Source: a bacterium
GTDB taxonomy: Bacteria; Bdellovibrionota; FAC87; UBA2466
Reading direction: 5' to 3'
Assembly: GCA_022842225.1 (NCBI GenBank)
Contig: JALHPX010000173.1
Location: 1-5,762, forward strand
Length of the DNA: 5,762 nucleotides
Of this stretch, positions 1 to 5,762 are shown piece after piece. The notes beneath the pieces are model-generated. The model saw only the letters and a list, made by a program, of their open reading frames with translations, made no database searches and was not told where the DNA came from. Position 1 is the first letter of the stretch; each line of letters begins with the position of its first letter. Both the position numbers and the translations under genes were made by a program.

Positions 1-673
1 ATTTTGCGCGTAAGTCTTTGCCGGTGTTGGCGCTGAAATTGGTAATCCGCACCCAACCATAATCCTTCTCAATCATCCCACCCTTCACGGCCACCACTTT
101 GATGATGTCGCGCTTCACTTCAATAGGAATCAATTTCTCAACGCCCTTGCGCGCTACGTGCACAATTACCGGCGAGCCAGGCTTGCCGCGCATGATGCTG
201 ACAGCTTCCTGCAACGTCATGCCCTTGGTGTTCTTTTTCACCTTGGCGGCTTTGTCTTCGATAATAAAAATCTTATCGCCTGGCTCAACGCCGGCGTAGA
301 AAGCTGGGGTGTTATCAATAGGCGTAACGACGGTGAGGTACCCATTCACCACAGTGACTTCGATGCCTAATCCTCCGAATTTACCGGCGGTATCCACCTG
401 CATGTCTTTAAATTGATCGGCTGGGAGATAAACCGTATGGGGATCTAAGGTCGCTAGCATGCCATTGATTGCGCCTTCGATTAACTTTTTCGTATCCGTT
501 TCTTCCACATAGTTGTTCTGCACAAAGTGCATCACTTTAGTGAAGAGATCGAGGAATTCAAAACCTGCTGGAGCCGCTTGCACAAAGGGTGCGACGACTA
601 GTCCTACGACTAATGCTGCGCCTAGCGCCATAAAGCCAAATGCTCGCAAACCCCGTCTAAACCATGATGTCAT
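1..673 (-). CDS. ctpA: S41 family C-terminal processing peptidase, N-terminal part (runs off the left edge)
   Basis: Exported serine protease of the Ctp/Tsp family, which trims or degrades envelope proteins from their C-termini. Only the first 224 codons are present. Read on the minus strand, residues 1-10 are basic (FRRGLR), 11-30 are a hydrophobic segment, and V-Q-A before A34 fits a signal peptidase I site, so the protein is probably periplasmic or membrane-anchored. Residues about 40-95 match the family's N-terminal helical region, including LDPHTVYL (76-83). Residues about 97-180 form the PDZ domain: the GGLGIEV carboxylate-binding loop begins at 100, then AGVEPGDKI (127-135) and the MRGKPGSPV turn (161-169). 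The catalytic Ser/Lys core lies beyond the window, so activity cannot be judged. The ATG at 673 is chosen because it gives the full signal peptide and has GAGGGG seven bases upstream. It is transcribed divergently from the Tad gene. Family assignment is firm; the exact ctp paralogue is not. Confidence 0.93.
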   Translation of the reverse strand, partial: MTSWFRRGLRAFGFMALGAALVVGLVVAPFVQAAPAGFEFLDLFTKVMHFVQNNYVEETDTKKLIEGAINGMLATLDPHTVYLPADQFKDMQVDTAGKFGGLGIEVTVVNGYLTVVTPIDNTPAFYAGVEPGDKIFIIEDKAAKVKKNTKGMTLQEAVSIMRGKPGSPVIVHVARKGVEKLIPIEVKRDIIKVVAVKGGMIEKDYGWVRITNFSANTGKDLRAK

Positions 674-693
674 GGGAGTACCCCTCTACTCCC
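674..693 (-). promoter_or_regulatory. Hairpin with the ctpA ribosome binding site in its loop
   Basis: Directly before the protease ATG, the minus strand reads GGGAGTA, then GAGGGG, then TACTCCC. The two 7-base arms are perfectly complementary and the six-base loop is the Shine-Dalgarno-like sequence. The 3' arm abuts the start codon. The structure is seen directly; that it controls translation is inference. The 5' arm's GGGAG could also pair with 16S rRNA, but at 15 bases it is too far from the ATG to be the normal site. Confidence 0.55.
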
Positions 694-815
694 TCTATCG
701 GCACAATTCGGCCTACCCTTCAGTGGTCCATAAGCCGCTTTTTGCTACCGATCCCCCCTCTCTAAACGCACGATTTTACGACGAGAAATGCCCTCCAATT
801 ACGCACCGCTGTATT

Positions 816-848
816 CCCCCAGTCTTCATGCCGATAAGACCCTGGGGG
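816..848. repeat. Imperfect inverted repeat, possible operator or activator site
   Basis: CCCCCAG (816-822) pairs with CTGGGGG (842-848). Inside it TCTT (823-826) pairs with AAGA (836-839), leaving a two-base CC bulge on one side and a nine-base loop. No T-run follows on either strand, so it does not look like an intrinsic terminator. It lies just upstream of the putative tad promoter elements, where a regulator could bind. Function is inferred from position only. Confidence 0.45.
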
Positions 849-858
849 TAGATCTGCA
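842..858 (+). promoter_or_regulatory. Possible sigma-54-type -24/-12 promoter for the tad gene
   Basis: The 17 bases CTGGGGGTAGATCTGCA hold the GG and GC doublets with exactly ten bases between them (GG 844-845, GC 856-857), flanked by T before GG and T before GC as in the sigma-54 consensus. The central CACG of the -24 box is not matched. A start would fall near 868-870, leaving a leader of about 44 bases before the ATG at 913. It competes with the TATAAT at 873-878, and chance occurrence is quite possible. Confidence 0.25.
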
Positions 859-872
859 GTGCTAATGCGGCG

Positions 873-878
873 TATAAT
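873..878 (+). promoter_or_regulatory. Consensus -10 box (TATAAT) upstream of the tad gene
   Basis: A perfect TATAAT lies 34 bases before the chosen ATG at 913. No -35 resembling TTGACA sits 16-18 bases upstream (that stretch reads around TAGATCT), and there is no TGn extension. If used, it would need an activator, perhaps one bound near the inverted repeat at 816-848. The transcript would start near 885, which would exclude the GTG at 859 as the start codon. Confidence 0.4.
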
Positions 879-912
879 AAATCTAGGCGGTCAGAAAAAG
901 AGAGAAGTGCAA

Positions 913-2751
913 ATGAGTCCTCGCACGTCCTCACGCCGTGGAAATGAGAGCGGACAAGTCGCCGTTCTCTTCGCCCTCGTCTTTACTTTCATGTTCATTC
1001 TCTTCGCGATGGTCGTCGATTTCGCGCACTTGGTGAACAACAAGATCAATCTCCAGAACGCCGCCGATCTTGCCGCTTATTCCGGCGCTGGTTGGCAAGC
1101 CCAAGCCCTCACCCGCTTAGGCCAAATGAATTACCGCCTGCGCCAAAACGTAAAAGAAATGGCGATGCGGCTCCAAGTCACTCACTTACGCCATAACCGC
1201 AATTACCCAGCGCCCAATCTACGTCTGGGCGGCGATAGCGATTCCCAAGTGGAACCCTTTATCTGTCAGCAGGCCCACAGCTACACCGCACTTTCAGGAC
1301 TGCAATACGACGCCAACACCAACCTCTGTCGAAACGCTTCGCCTTCGGTCGGGGGTCTTCCTCCCATCGTCATCCCGCCCGTCATCGCGACGTTCGACCC
1401 CTACGCTTACGCTATTCAAGCGCAAATTAGAGCGATTGCAGAAGCCGCCGACCAAGAGTGCCGCGCAGCTGCCGACGACAACCGCATTCTCGCGCAGCAT
1501 TTGGTACGCACCTACACAGCGCGTTCGCAGTTTCACTCGGATCAAATGAATCAGATCGCCGACTGGATGAACTCTCTGGGGGGTGGCGATATCAATGCTA
1601 ATCAACACCCGATTGCGCGACTCGCCCTGCAAACCGCTAGGCGCAATCTCACGCTAGCCAACCGCGACGATTTCAAAATGGAAATTCTCACGCCCCGAGG
1701 CAACGAATACGTTCGCCTCAATGATTTCCGGATGCGTGGCACTGTCTTCTTCGTCAATTTTAACGTCGTAGGGGGCGGTTGCGTCGGTCAACCCGGAGTG
1801 CTCGACTTCGAAGACATGGTGGCGGGTAAGACCAAAGACCAAGCCATCGTCACTTACTTCGCAGTGAAACTTTCCTCACGCCCGCGCATGCTCTTCATGC
1901 CGCAAAAATGGGCGGATGGAATTTTCCCCGAGATCCAAGCTTTCGCTGCCGCTAAACCTTTCGGCAGTCGCATTGGTCCGGATGCTGTCTCTGATCCGCT
2001 TCTGCCTGTGCCCAACGTTCCCGGTAACGCCAACCGCCAAGTGAATTTCAGTTTCTTCCCCGGCGATTCGCGCGGACTGCGTGGCACAAAGATGATGGCG
2101 TATTTCAATTCACTCCATCCGTTTAATTCTATCGGCCGTCCCGAAGGCAATCAAACCAATGGTTGGCCCGAGCCACAAAAAAGCGAAGACTTGCGACTGG
2201 CCTTGCAAGCGATCCGGGCCCCCACGATTTTCGATGCGCTCTTCTACACCGTGCTGCCCGATCCCAATCGCCCGCAAGATTACGAAGAGCAAAGGTACGC
2301 GCAAGCGTTGTGGCCCGATTACTTAGAAGCCGCGGGTCCGGATAACAACGTTATCAATCTGCCGCAGCCGCAGACCCCGCCCTATTTCCCAACTAACGGC
2401 ACTCAAAAAGGCGGCGGCTGGATCCCTGTGTCGGCAGAGGACACGGGTGGTCGTTACGGCAACTTAGATTACGCCCAAGAAAAACCCGGCTCTCACTCGG
2501 TCACTTTAGCGACGGGACTTCCTGACATCACCGACACCTCGGCTCGTGATTTTGGTTTTGCCAATAAAGAAACGCTCCACAGCGCCTGGGCCCCCGAGAA
2601 TGCCGGCGGCCGCATCGGCTATAGCGTTAAATTCATCGGATTTGATGCCTTAGTTCGTACTATGCGGGTCCGCCTCAGTAACTCCGGCGAGCTCGTTCCG
2701 ATTCAAAATCCACCCACGGGCGACTCCAACGTCGTCTTTATCAAGCACTAA
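913..2751 (+). CDS. TadE/TadG-like Flp pilus-assembly family protein
   Basis: A 612-residue protein anchored by one N-terminal membrane segment. Residues 1-14 are polar and basic. Residues 14-39 are a hydrophobic helix starting GQVAVLFAL, followed by QNAADLAAYSGA (48-59), the signature of the Tad N-terminal domain in TadE/TadG-type minor pilin-like proteins. The remaining roughly 550 residues should lie outside the cytoplasm. They contain four cysteines (118, 139, 183, 290) that could form disulfides, a proline-rich stretch near 149-157, the motif KPFGSRIGP (348-356) that I associate with large deltaproteobacterial Tad proteins, and a Pro/Gln-rich stretch near 483-493. I see no von Willebrand A MIDAS motif, unlike classical TadG. 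The ATG at 913 is preferred over the GTG at 859: it has AGAGAGAAG just upstream, places the helix at the usual distance from the N-terminus, and lies downstream of both candidate promoters. No other tad gene is in the window. The N-terminal domain is confident; the role of the remainder is unknown. Confidence 0.85.
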   Translation: MSPRTSSRRGNESGQVAVLFALVFTFMFILFAMVVDFAHLVNNKINLQNAADLAAYSGAGWQAQALTRLGQMNYRLRQNVKEMAMRLQVTHLRHNRNYPAPNLRLGGDSDSQVEPFICQQAHSYTALSGLQYDANTNLCRNASPSVGGLPPIVIPPVIATFDPYAYAIQAQIRAIAEAADQECRAAADDNRILAQHLVRTYTARSQFHSDQMNQIADWMNSLGGGDINANQHPIARLALQTARRNLTLANRDDFKMEILTPRGNEYVRLNDFRMRGTVFFVNFNVVGGGCVGQPGVLDFEDMVAGKTKDQAIVTYFAVKLSSRPRMLFMPQKWADGIFPEIQAFAAAKPFGSRIGPDAVSDPLLPVPNVPGNANRQVNFSFFPGDSRGLRGTKMMAYFNSLHPFNSIGRPEGNQTNGWPEPQKSEDLRLALQAIRAPTIFDALFYTVLPDPNRPQDYEEQRYAQALWPDYLEAAGPDNNVINLPQPQTPPYFPTNGTQKGGGWIPVSAEDTGGRYGNLDYAQEKPGSHSVTLATGLPDITDTSARDFGFANKETLHSAWAPENAGGRIGYSVKFIGFDALVRTMRVRLSNSGELVPIQNPPTGDSNVVFIKH

Positions 2752-2782
2752 CAAGCACAAGCAAATCCAAGTACTTAAGCAC
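2742..2782 (+). repeat. Three short AAGCAC repeats around the end of the tad gene
   Basis: CAAGCAC occurs at 2742-2748 and 2752-2758, and AAGCAC again at 2777-2782, where it forms part of the left arm of the next hairpin. The first copy spans the last codons of the tad gene. The copies are short and may be chance. Confidence 0.25.
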
Positions 2783-2795
2783 CATCGCTGGTGCT
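2778..2795 (+). terminator. Perfect hairpin in the tad-kinase gap (terminator-like, no T-run)
   Basis: AGCACCA (2778-2784) and TGGTGCT (2789-2795) are perfect complements around the four-base loop TCGC, 27 bases after the tad stop codon. No run of T follows (CAGCCGCTATCG comes next), so it does not meet the usual intrinsic terminator pattern. It could slow 3' exonucleases, act in Rho-dependent termination, or only partly separate the tad gene from the kinase. The structure is seen directly; the role is inferred. Confidence 0.4.
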
Positions 2796-2810
2796 CAGCC
2801 GCTATCGTCG

Positions 2811-2840
2811 TTGCACCCCCTCCCGCCAAACTGCTATACC
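2811..2840 (+). promoter_or_regulatory. Weak candidate promoter for the kinase-tsaD pair
   Basis: TTGCAC (2811-2816) and TATACC (2835-2840) are 18 bases apart, and TGC directly precedes the latter, giving an extended -10 form. Matches to consensus are 3/6 and 4/6. A start near 2847 would leave a leader of about 16 bases holding only the Shine-Dalgarno. Placement after the hairpin at 2778-2795 is sensible, but the match is poor. Confidence 0.25.
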
Positions 2841-2849
2841 ACCTCGCTT

Positions 2850-2855
2850 AAGGAG
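2850..2855 (+). promoter_or_regulatory. Strong Shine-Dalgarno fixing the kinase start
   Basis: AAGGAG sits seven bases before the ATG at 2863. This makes 2863 the start rather than the in-frame GTG at 2791, which lies within the hairpin and has no such site. Confidence 0.85.
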
Positions 2856-2862
2856 TCCTTCA

Positions 2863-4869
2863 ATGAACGAGCTTAGTATTGCTCGAGGGAAGAAACCTTC
2901 CCTAACTCCGGATCCTACTAAAGACGAACTTCAAAAGACCCGGGACGAGTTAGAGCAAACGCGCCAGCAGCTGCGAGAAACCGAACAGCGTTTCTTCATG
3001 GCTGAAGAAAACGCACGCATTGGCGTGTGGGATTTCGACGCAATTACTGGGCACACCTACTTGAGTCCAGGCTGGGGCTTGATGTTAGGACTCACGCCAG
3101 CAGAATCTCCGAGTGAATGGAGCAAATGGATCAAGCTCATTCACCCCGATGACGTCGAGCGCTTAGAACATGCGTACCAACGTTGCTTGCGCGATCCCAA
3201 AGCGCCTTATGAGCAAGAATTCCGCATGCGCCACGCGAGCGGTCGGTATCTTTGGGTGCTCTCGCGCGCCAAAGCCATTTGCGACAGTGCTGGCAAGGTG
3301 ACCCGCTTAGTCGGCGTGCACATCGATGTCACAGCCTTAAAAGAAATTCACGAGCAAATGAGAGATCGCGAAAAGAGTTTTGAAGAACTCTCGATTGTGA
3401 TGCCTCATATGTTTGGGATGGCCGATCAGTCCGGACGTCTACTCTTCGTCAATCGTCTGTGGACTGAATACAGTGGGATGAGTCTGGGAGAAACTTCTGT
3501 CGGCGAAAGCTGGCTCCAAGTCGTGCACCCCGCGGATCGCATCCGCTGTGTGGAGACTTTGAAACAATGCGCGGAAAAAGGTGAGAGCATTCATTTAGAA
3601 GCTCGCTTCCAACGCCACTCCGATGGGCTGTATCGCTGGCACGCCTGCCAAGCATTCCCCATGCGCCGCAAAGACGGCTTGATTGAACGTTGGTATCTCT
3701 CGGCGACAGATATTCACGATTACAAACGCACGCACGCGCTCTTAGAATCTTCGAGCCGCCGTTTCCAAACCTTATTTGACTCCAATGTCGTCGGTATCGT
3801 GGTGTGCGACCGCGATGTGATTCGCGAAGCGAATAACGCATTTTTGAAACTCGTCGGATACACCCGCGAGGATCTCACCGCCGGTAAAATGCGCTATCGC
3901 AACATGACTCCGCCGGAGTTTCTCCATTTAGATATCCTAAAGAGCGACGCTTACAAAAAGAACAGGGTTATTCCGCCTTTTGAAAAAGAATATGTGCGCA
4001 AGGATGGCACGCGCGTACCGGTGCTCGTAAGCTGCGTGGTGCTGGAAGTCGATCCTTATTCTGTCTTTGGATTAGTGATTGATCTCACGGAGCGCAAGCG
4101 GGCGGAGACCGAATTAAACTCGGTGGCAAAACAGCTTCGTACTTCCAACGAAGAATTAGAGCACTTTGCATACGTCGCCACTCACGACCTGACCGAACCC
4201 ACTAAAACGCTCTCGCTGTATATCGATCTTCTGACCGAGCGCCATGGCGTCGACTTAAACGACGAAGCCCGTGAAATGCTCGATTGCGCCTCACAAGCCT
4301 GCGATAGGCTCTCGCACCAAGTAGAAGTCTTGACCGAGTACACAGGCGCTAATCAGGCATCGCTTAAGATTGCGCAGATTGATGCGGATAAGCTGGTGAG
4401 AGAATCGCTTGCCCATCTGGAGCCGGAAATTCAAGACCACCAGGCCATGATCGATCTCAAGGCCCTGCCCAAAGTCTGGGCCGACGGTGAGAGGTTCCGC
4501 GAAGTCGTGCAAAATATCCTCGCCAATTCGCTAAAATTCCATCGTCCGGGGATTGCTCCAGAGATAACTATTCGCTGTAGCGACTCGGAGAGTTTTTGGA
4601 TTTTCTCGATTCAGGACAATGGCACCGGCATCTCTTCCGATCGCTTGGGCACACTTTTCCGGTTGGTAGACCGGGTCACAGCTGAAAAGCCCGAAGCTAG
4701 CTGCGGCATCGGGTTGGCTATCTGCCGCAAGATTATCGAGCGCCACGGCGGTCGAGTGTGGGCAGAATCAGAATTGAATAAGGGAACAACCGTCTTCTTC
4801 TCGATCCCTAAGCACCCGATTCAGCTCTCCAATGACAGTCAAAACAATGCTACCGTCCAACCCGCATGA
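2863..4869 (+). CDS. Soluble sensor histidine kinase with three PAS domains (PAS-PAS-PAS-HisKA-HATPase)
   Basis: A 668-residue kinase expected to autophosphorylate on histidine and pass phosphate to a response regulator not found in this window. There is no membrane segment or signal peptide, so it should be cytoplasmic and sense an internal or diffusible signal. Residues 20-45 are a charged coiled coil (DELQKTRDELEQTRQQL). PAS1 is about 43-160 and PAS2 about 172-288, both of the PAS_3 kind (HPDD and HPAD, then GRYLWV and GLYRWH, ending IDVT and ATDI). PAS3 is about 299-412, ending IDLTERKRAE. The HisKA domain is about 425-497, with HDLTEP holding the phospho-acceptor His441. The ATPase domain is about 500-650: N box QNILANSLKF (550-559), G1 box DNGTGI (585-590), and G2 box CGIGLAI (614-620) where GTGIGLA is common. 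HGGRVWAES and GTTVFFSIP follow, then an 18-residue polar tail. There is no receiver domain. The set of motifs suggests an active kinase. PAS ligands cannot be predicted from sequence. The stop overlaps the tsaD start. Confidence 0.93.
   Translation: MNELSIARGKKPSLTPDPTKDELQKTRDELEQTRQQLRETEQRFFMAEENARIGVWDFDAITGHTYLSPGWGLMLGLTPAESPSEWSKWIKLIHPDDVERLEHAYQRCLRDPKAPYEQEFRMRHASGRYLWVLSRAKAICDSAGKVTRLVGVHIDVTALKEIHEQMRDREKSFEELSIVMPHMFGMADQSGRLLFVNRLWTEYSGMSLGETSVGESWLQVVHPADRIRCVETLKQCAEKGESIHLEARFQRHSDGLYRWHACQAFPMRRKDGLIERWYLSATDIHDYKRTHALLESSSRRFQTLFDSNVVGIVVCDRDVIREANNAFLKLVGYTREDLTAGKMRYRNMTPPEFLHLDILKSDAYKKNRVIPPFEKEYVRKDGTRVPVLVSCVVLEVDPYSVFGLVIDLTERKRAETELNSVAKQLRTSNEELEHFAYVATHDLTEPTKTLSLYIDLLTERHGVDLNDEAREMLDCASQACDRLSHQVEVLTEYTGANQASLKIAQIDADKLVRESLAHLEPEIQDHQAMIDLKALPKVWADGERFREVVQNILANSLKFHRPGIAPEITIRCSDSESFWIFSIQDNGTGISSDRLGTLFRLVDRVTAEKPEASCGIGLAICRKIIERHGGRVWAESELNKGTTVFFSIPKHPIQLSNDSQNNATVQPA
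4866..4869 (+). other. ATGA stop-start overlap between the kinase and tsaD
   Basis: The kinase TGA (4867-4869) and the tsaD ATG (4866-4868) share bases. The 20 bases before the ATG are pyrimidine-rich (including CCGTCCAACCCGC) and contain no GGAG-like site, so tsaD translation most likely depends on ribosomes finishing the kinase and restarting. Confidence 0.85.
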
Positions 4870-5762
4870 GAATTCTCGCTATTGACACTTCCTGTGATGA
4901 ATCCTGCGTCGCTATTTTCAATACCGACACGTGGAAACTAGAAGCAGACGAAGTCCATTCGCATATTGCCTCGATTCAGGAGTACGGCGGTATCGTGCCC
5001 GAACTCGTGAGCCGCGAGCACTTAGTATTTCTGCCGCAGGTTTTACAAAAAGCGCTGGGTAGCGCAGGCGTCACTCTCGAACAAATCGATCACATTGCTG
5101 TGACCAATCGCCCGGGCCTTATTGGCGCGCTTTTGGTGGGACTGAATTTTGGCAAAGGCTTGGCTTGGGCCAATGAGATTACTTTCTCCGTAGAAGATCA
5201 CATTGAAGGCCATTTGCTCTCTCCCCTTTTGATCGAGCAAGGCAGTCCACAACCTCCACCCTTCCCTTGGATTGCGCTAATCGTAAGTGGCGGCCATACC
5301 GAGCTGTTTTACCTAGAAAATGCGCTGGATAAAAAATGGCTTGGCGGCACCTTAGACGACGCAGCCGGCGAGGCGTTTGATAAAATCGGCAAGATTTTGG
5401 GGCTTGGTTATCCAGCAGGACCGGTGATCGATAAGCTCGCTCGCCAAGTTGCGGAAGAAGACTTAAAAACGTTTCGCTTTCCCGTCGCACAAGTAGCGCC
5501 TTATCGCTTTTCGTACTCGGGTCTCAAAACAGCCGTGAATCTAAAAGTTCAATCGCTTGGCGTTATCGACGAGAAAACGCGCACGGTCTTAGCCGCTTGC
5601 GCGCAGTCGGCTATCCTCTCGCAGTTGGTGCGCGAAGTAAGGCGCGCTCTAGCCGCTTTTCCCAACGCGCGCGCGGTCGTTACAGGCGGAGTAGCCTGCA
5701 ATTCAAAATTGCGCGAGCTACTGCCAGAAGCTTTTTTCCCCCAACCTAAACACTGCACCGAT
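4866..5762 (+). CDS. tsaD: tRNA N6-adenosine threonylcarbamoyltransferase TsaD (3' end cut by the window)
   Basis: Transfers the threonylcarbamoyl group from threonylcarbamoyl-AMP to A37 of tRNAs reading ANN codons (t6A), working with TsaB and TsaE in the cytoplasm; usually essential in bacteria. The window holds 299 codons of a family normally about 335-350 long, so about 40 residues are missing at the C-terminus. It is in the ASKHA (Kae1/Qri7) fold. Visible signatures are the opening ILAIDTSCDES (3-13), YGGIVPELVSREH (41-53), NRPGLIGALLVG (82-93), the metal-binding HIEGH with His113 and His117, SGGHTE (142-147), DDAAGEAFDKIGKILGLGYPAGP (starts 165), SYSGLKTA (217-224) and GGVACN (275-280). 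The final in-window residue, Asp299 of CTD, aligns with the third metal ligand of the family, so all three ligands are present. The ATG at 4866 is set by the conserved N-terminus. It overlaps the upstream kinase by four bases and lacks its own ribosome binding site. Confidence 0.97.
   Translation, partial: MRILAIDTSCDESCVAIFNTDTWKLEADEVHSHIASIQEYGGIVPELVSREHLVFLPQVLQKALGSAGVTLEQIDHIAVTNRPGLIGALLVGLNFGKGLAWANEITFSVEDHIEGHLLSPLLIEQGSPQPPPFPWIALIVSGGHTELFYLENALDKKWLGGTLDDAAGEAFDKIGKILGLGYPAGPVIDKLARQVAEEDLKTFRFPVAQVAPYRFSYSGLKTAVNLKVQSLGVIDEKTRTVLAACAQSAILSQLVREVRRALAAFPNARAVVTGGVACNSKLRELLPEAFFPQPKHCTD

Noticed and set aside
99..370. Two overlapping plus-strand open frames inside the protease region
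   Set aside because: They are antisense to the PDZ-encoding part of ctpA, whose minus-strand translation is clearly a conserved protein.
773..778. TAAAAT on the minus strand as a -10 box for ctpA
   Set aside because: No acceptable -35 lies 16-18 bases upstream (TTGGAG is only 14 away), so I could not support it as a promoter.
513..851. Plus-strand open frame of 112 codons
   Set aside because: It lies mostly antisense to the N-terminal part of the protease gene, has no recognisable domain or ribosome binding site, and its end runs through the intergenic region.
859..912. GTG start at 859 adding 18 residues to the Tad protein
   Set aside because: The added residues match no family feature, the likely transcription starts lie at or after this codon, and the ATG at 913 has a better-placed ribosome binding site.
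2791..2862. GTG start at 2791 adding 24 residues to the kinase
   Set aside because: It begins inside the intergenic hairpin with no Shine-Dalgarno, while AAGGAG sits seven bases before the ATG at 2863.
3449..3841. Minus-strand open frame of 130 codons
   Set aside because: It is antisense to the PAS2/PAS3 part of the kinase gene, is arginine-rich as expected of a shadow frame, and has no domain signature.
5179..5490. Minus-strand open frames opposite tsaD
   Set aside because: They lie within the highly conserved tsaD coding sequence and show no independent coding signal.
5664..5676. Alternating CG run within tsaD
   Set aside because: It is explained by Asn-Ala-Arg-Ala codons in conserved coding sequence and is too short to suggest a structural element.

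Overview
The window carries four protein genes, two of them cut by the window edges. From left to right they are a minus-strand S41 C-terminal processing protease (ctpA-like, N-terminal 224 residues only), a plus-strand TadE/TadG-like pilus or envelope protein, a plus-strand soluble sensor histidine kinase with three PAS domains, and a plus-strand tsaD (tRNA t6A synthesis) that lacks only its last few dozen codons. No tRNA, rRNA, CRISPR array, insertion sequence or other mobile element was seen. Base composition (about half G+C by eye) and codon use look even across all four genes, so nothing suggests recent transfer.

The organism is a bacterium with an exported Ctp protease, a Tad-type protein and PAS/HisKA signalling. 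The large TadG-like protein with a 'KPFGSRIGP' motif suggests a deltaproteobacterium-like or Bdellovibrionota lineage. This assignment rests on remembered resemblance, not on a search, and is only moderately secure.

Layout. Positions 1-673 (minus) hold the protease, with signal peptide and PDZ domain present and the Ser/Lys catalytic domain outside the window. Positions 674-912 are a divergent intergenic region. It holds a hairpin that puts the protease's ribosome binding site in its loop, an imperfect inverted repeat at 816-848, and two competing promoter-like signals for the tad gene: a sigma-54-like GG-N10-GC element at 842-858 and a TATAAT at 873-878. Positions 913-2751 hold the TadG-like gene. 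A 111-base gap (2752-2862) carries a perfect 7-bp hairpin, a weak promoter-like sequence and a strong Shine-Dalgarno. Positions 2863-4869 hold the kinase, whose stop overlaps the tsaD start in an ATGA; tsaD has no visible ribosome binding site of its own.

The protease and the Tad protein both act in the envelope and share a control region, while the kinase and tsaD form a translationally coupled pair. No response regulator and no other tad gene lies in the window. I do not see a clearly new multi-gene system. The most unusual points are the kinase-tsaD coupling, the isolated large Tad protein, and the control signals in the divergent region.
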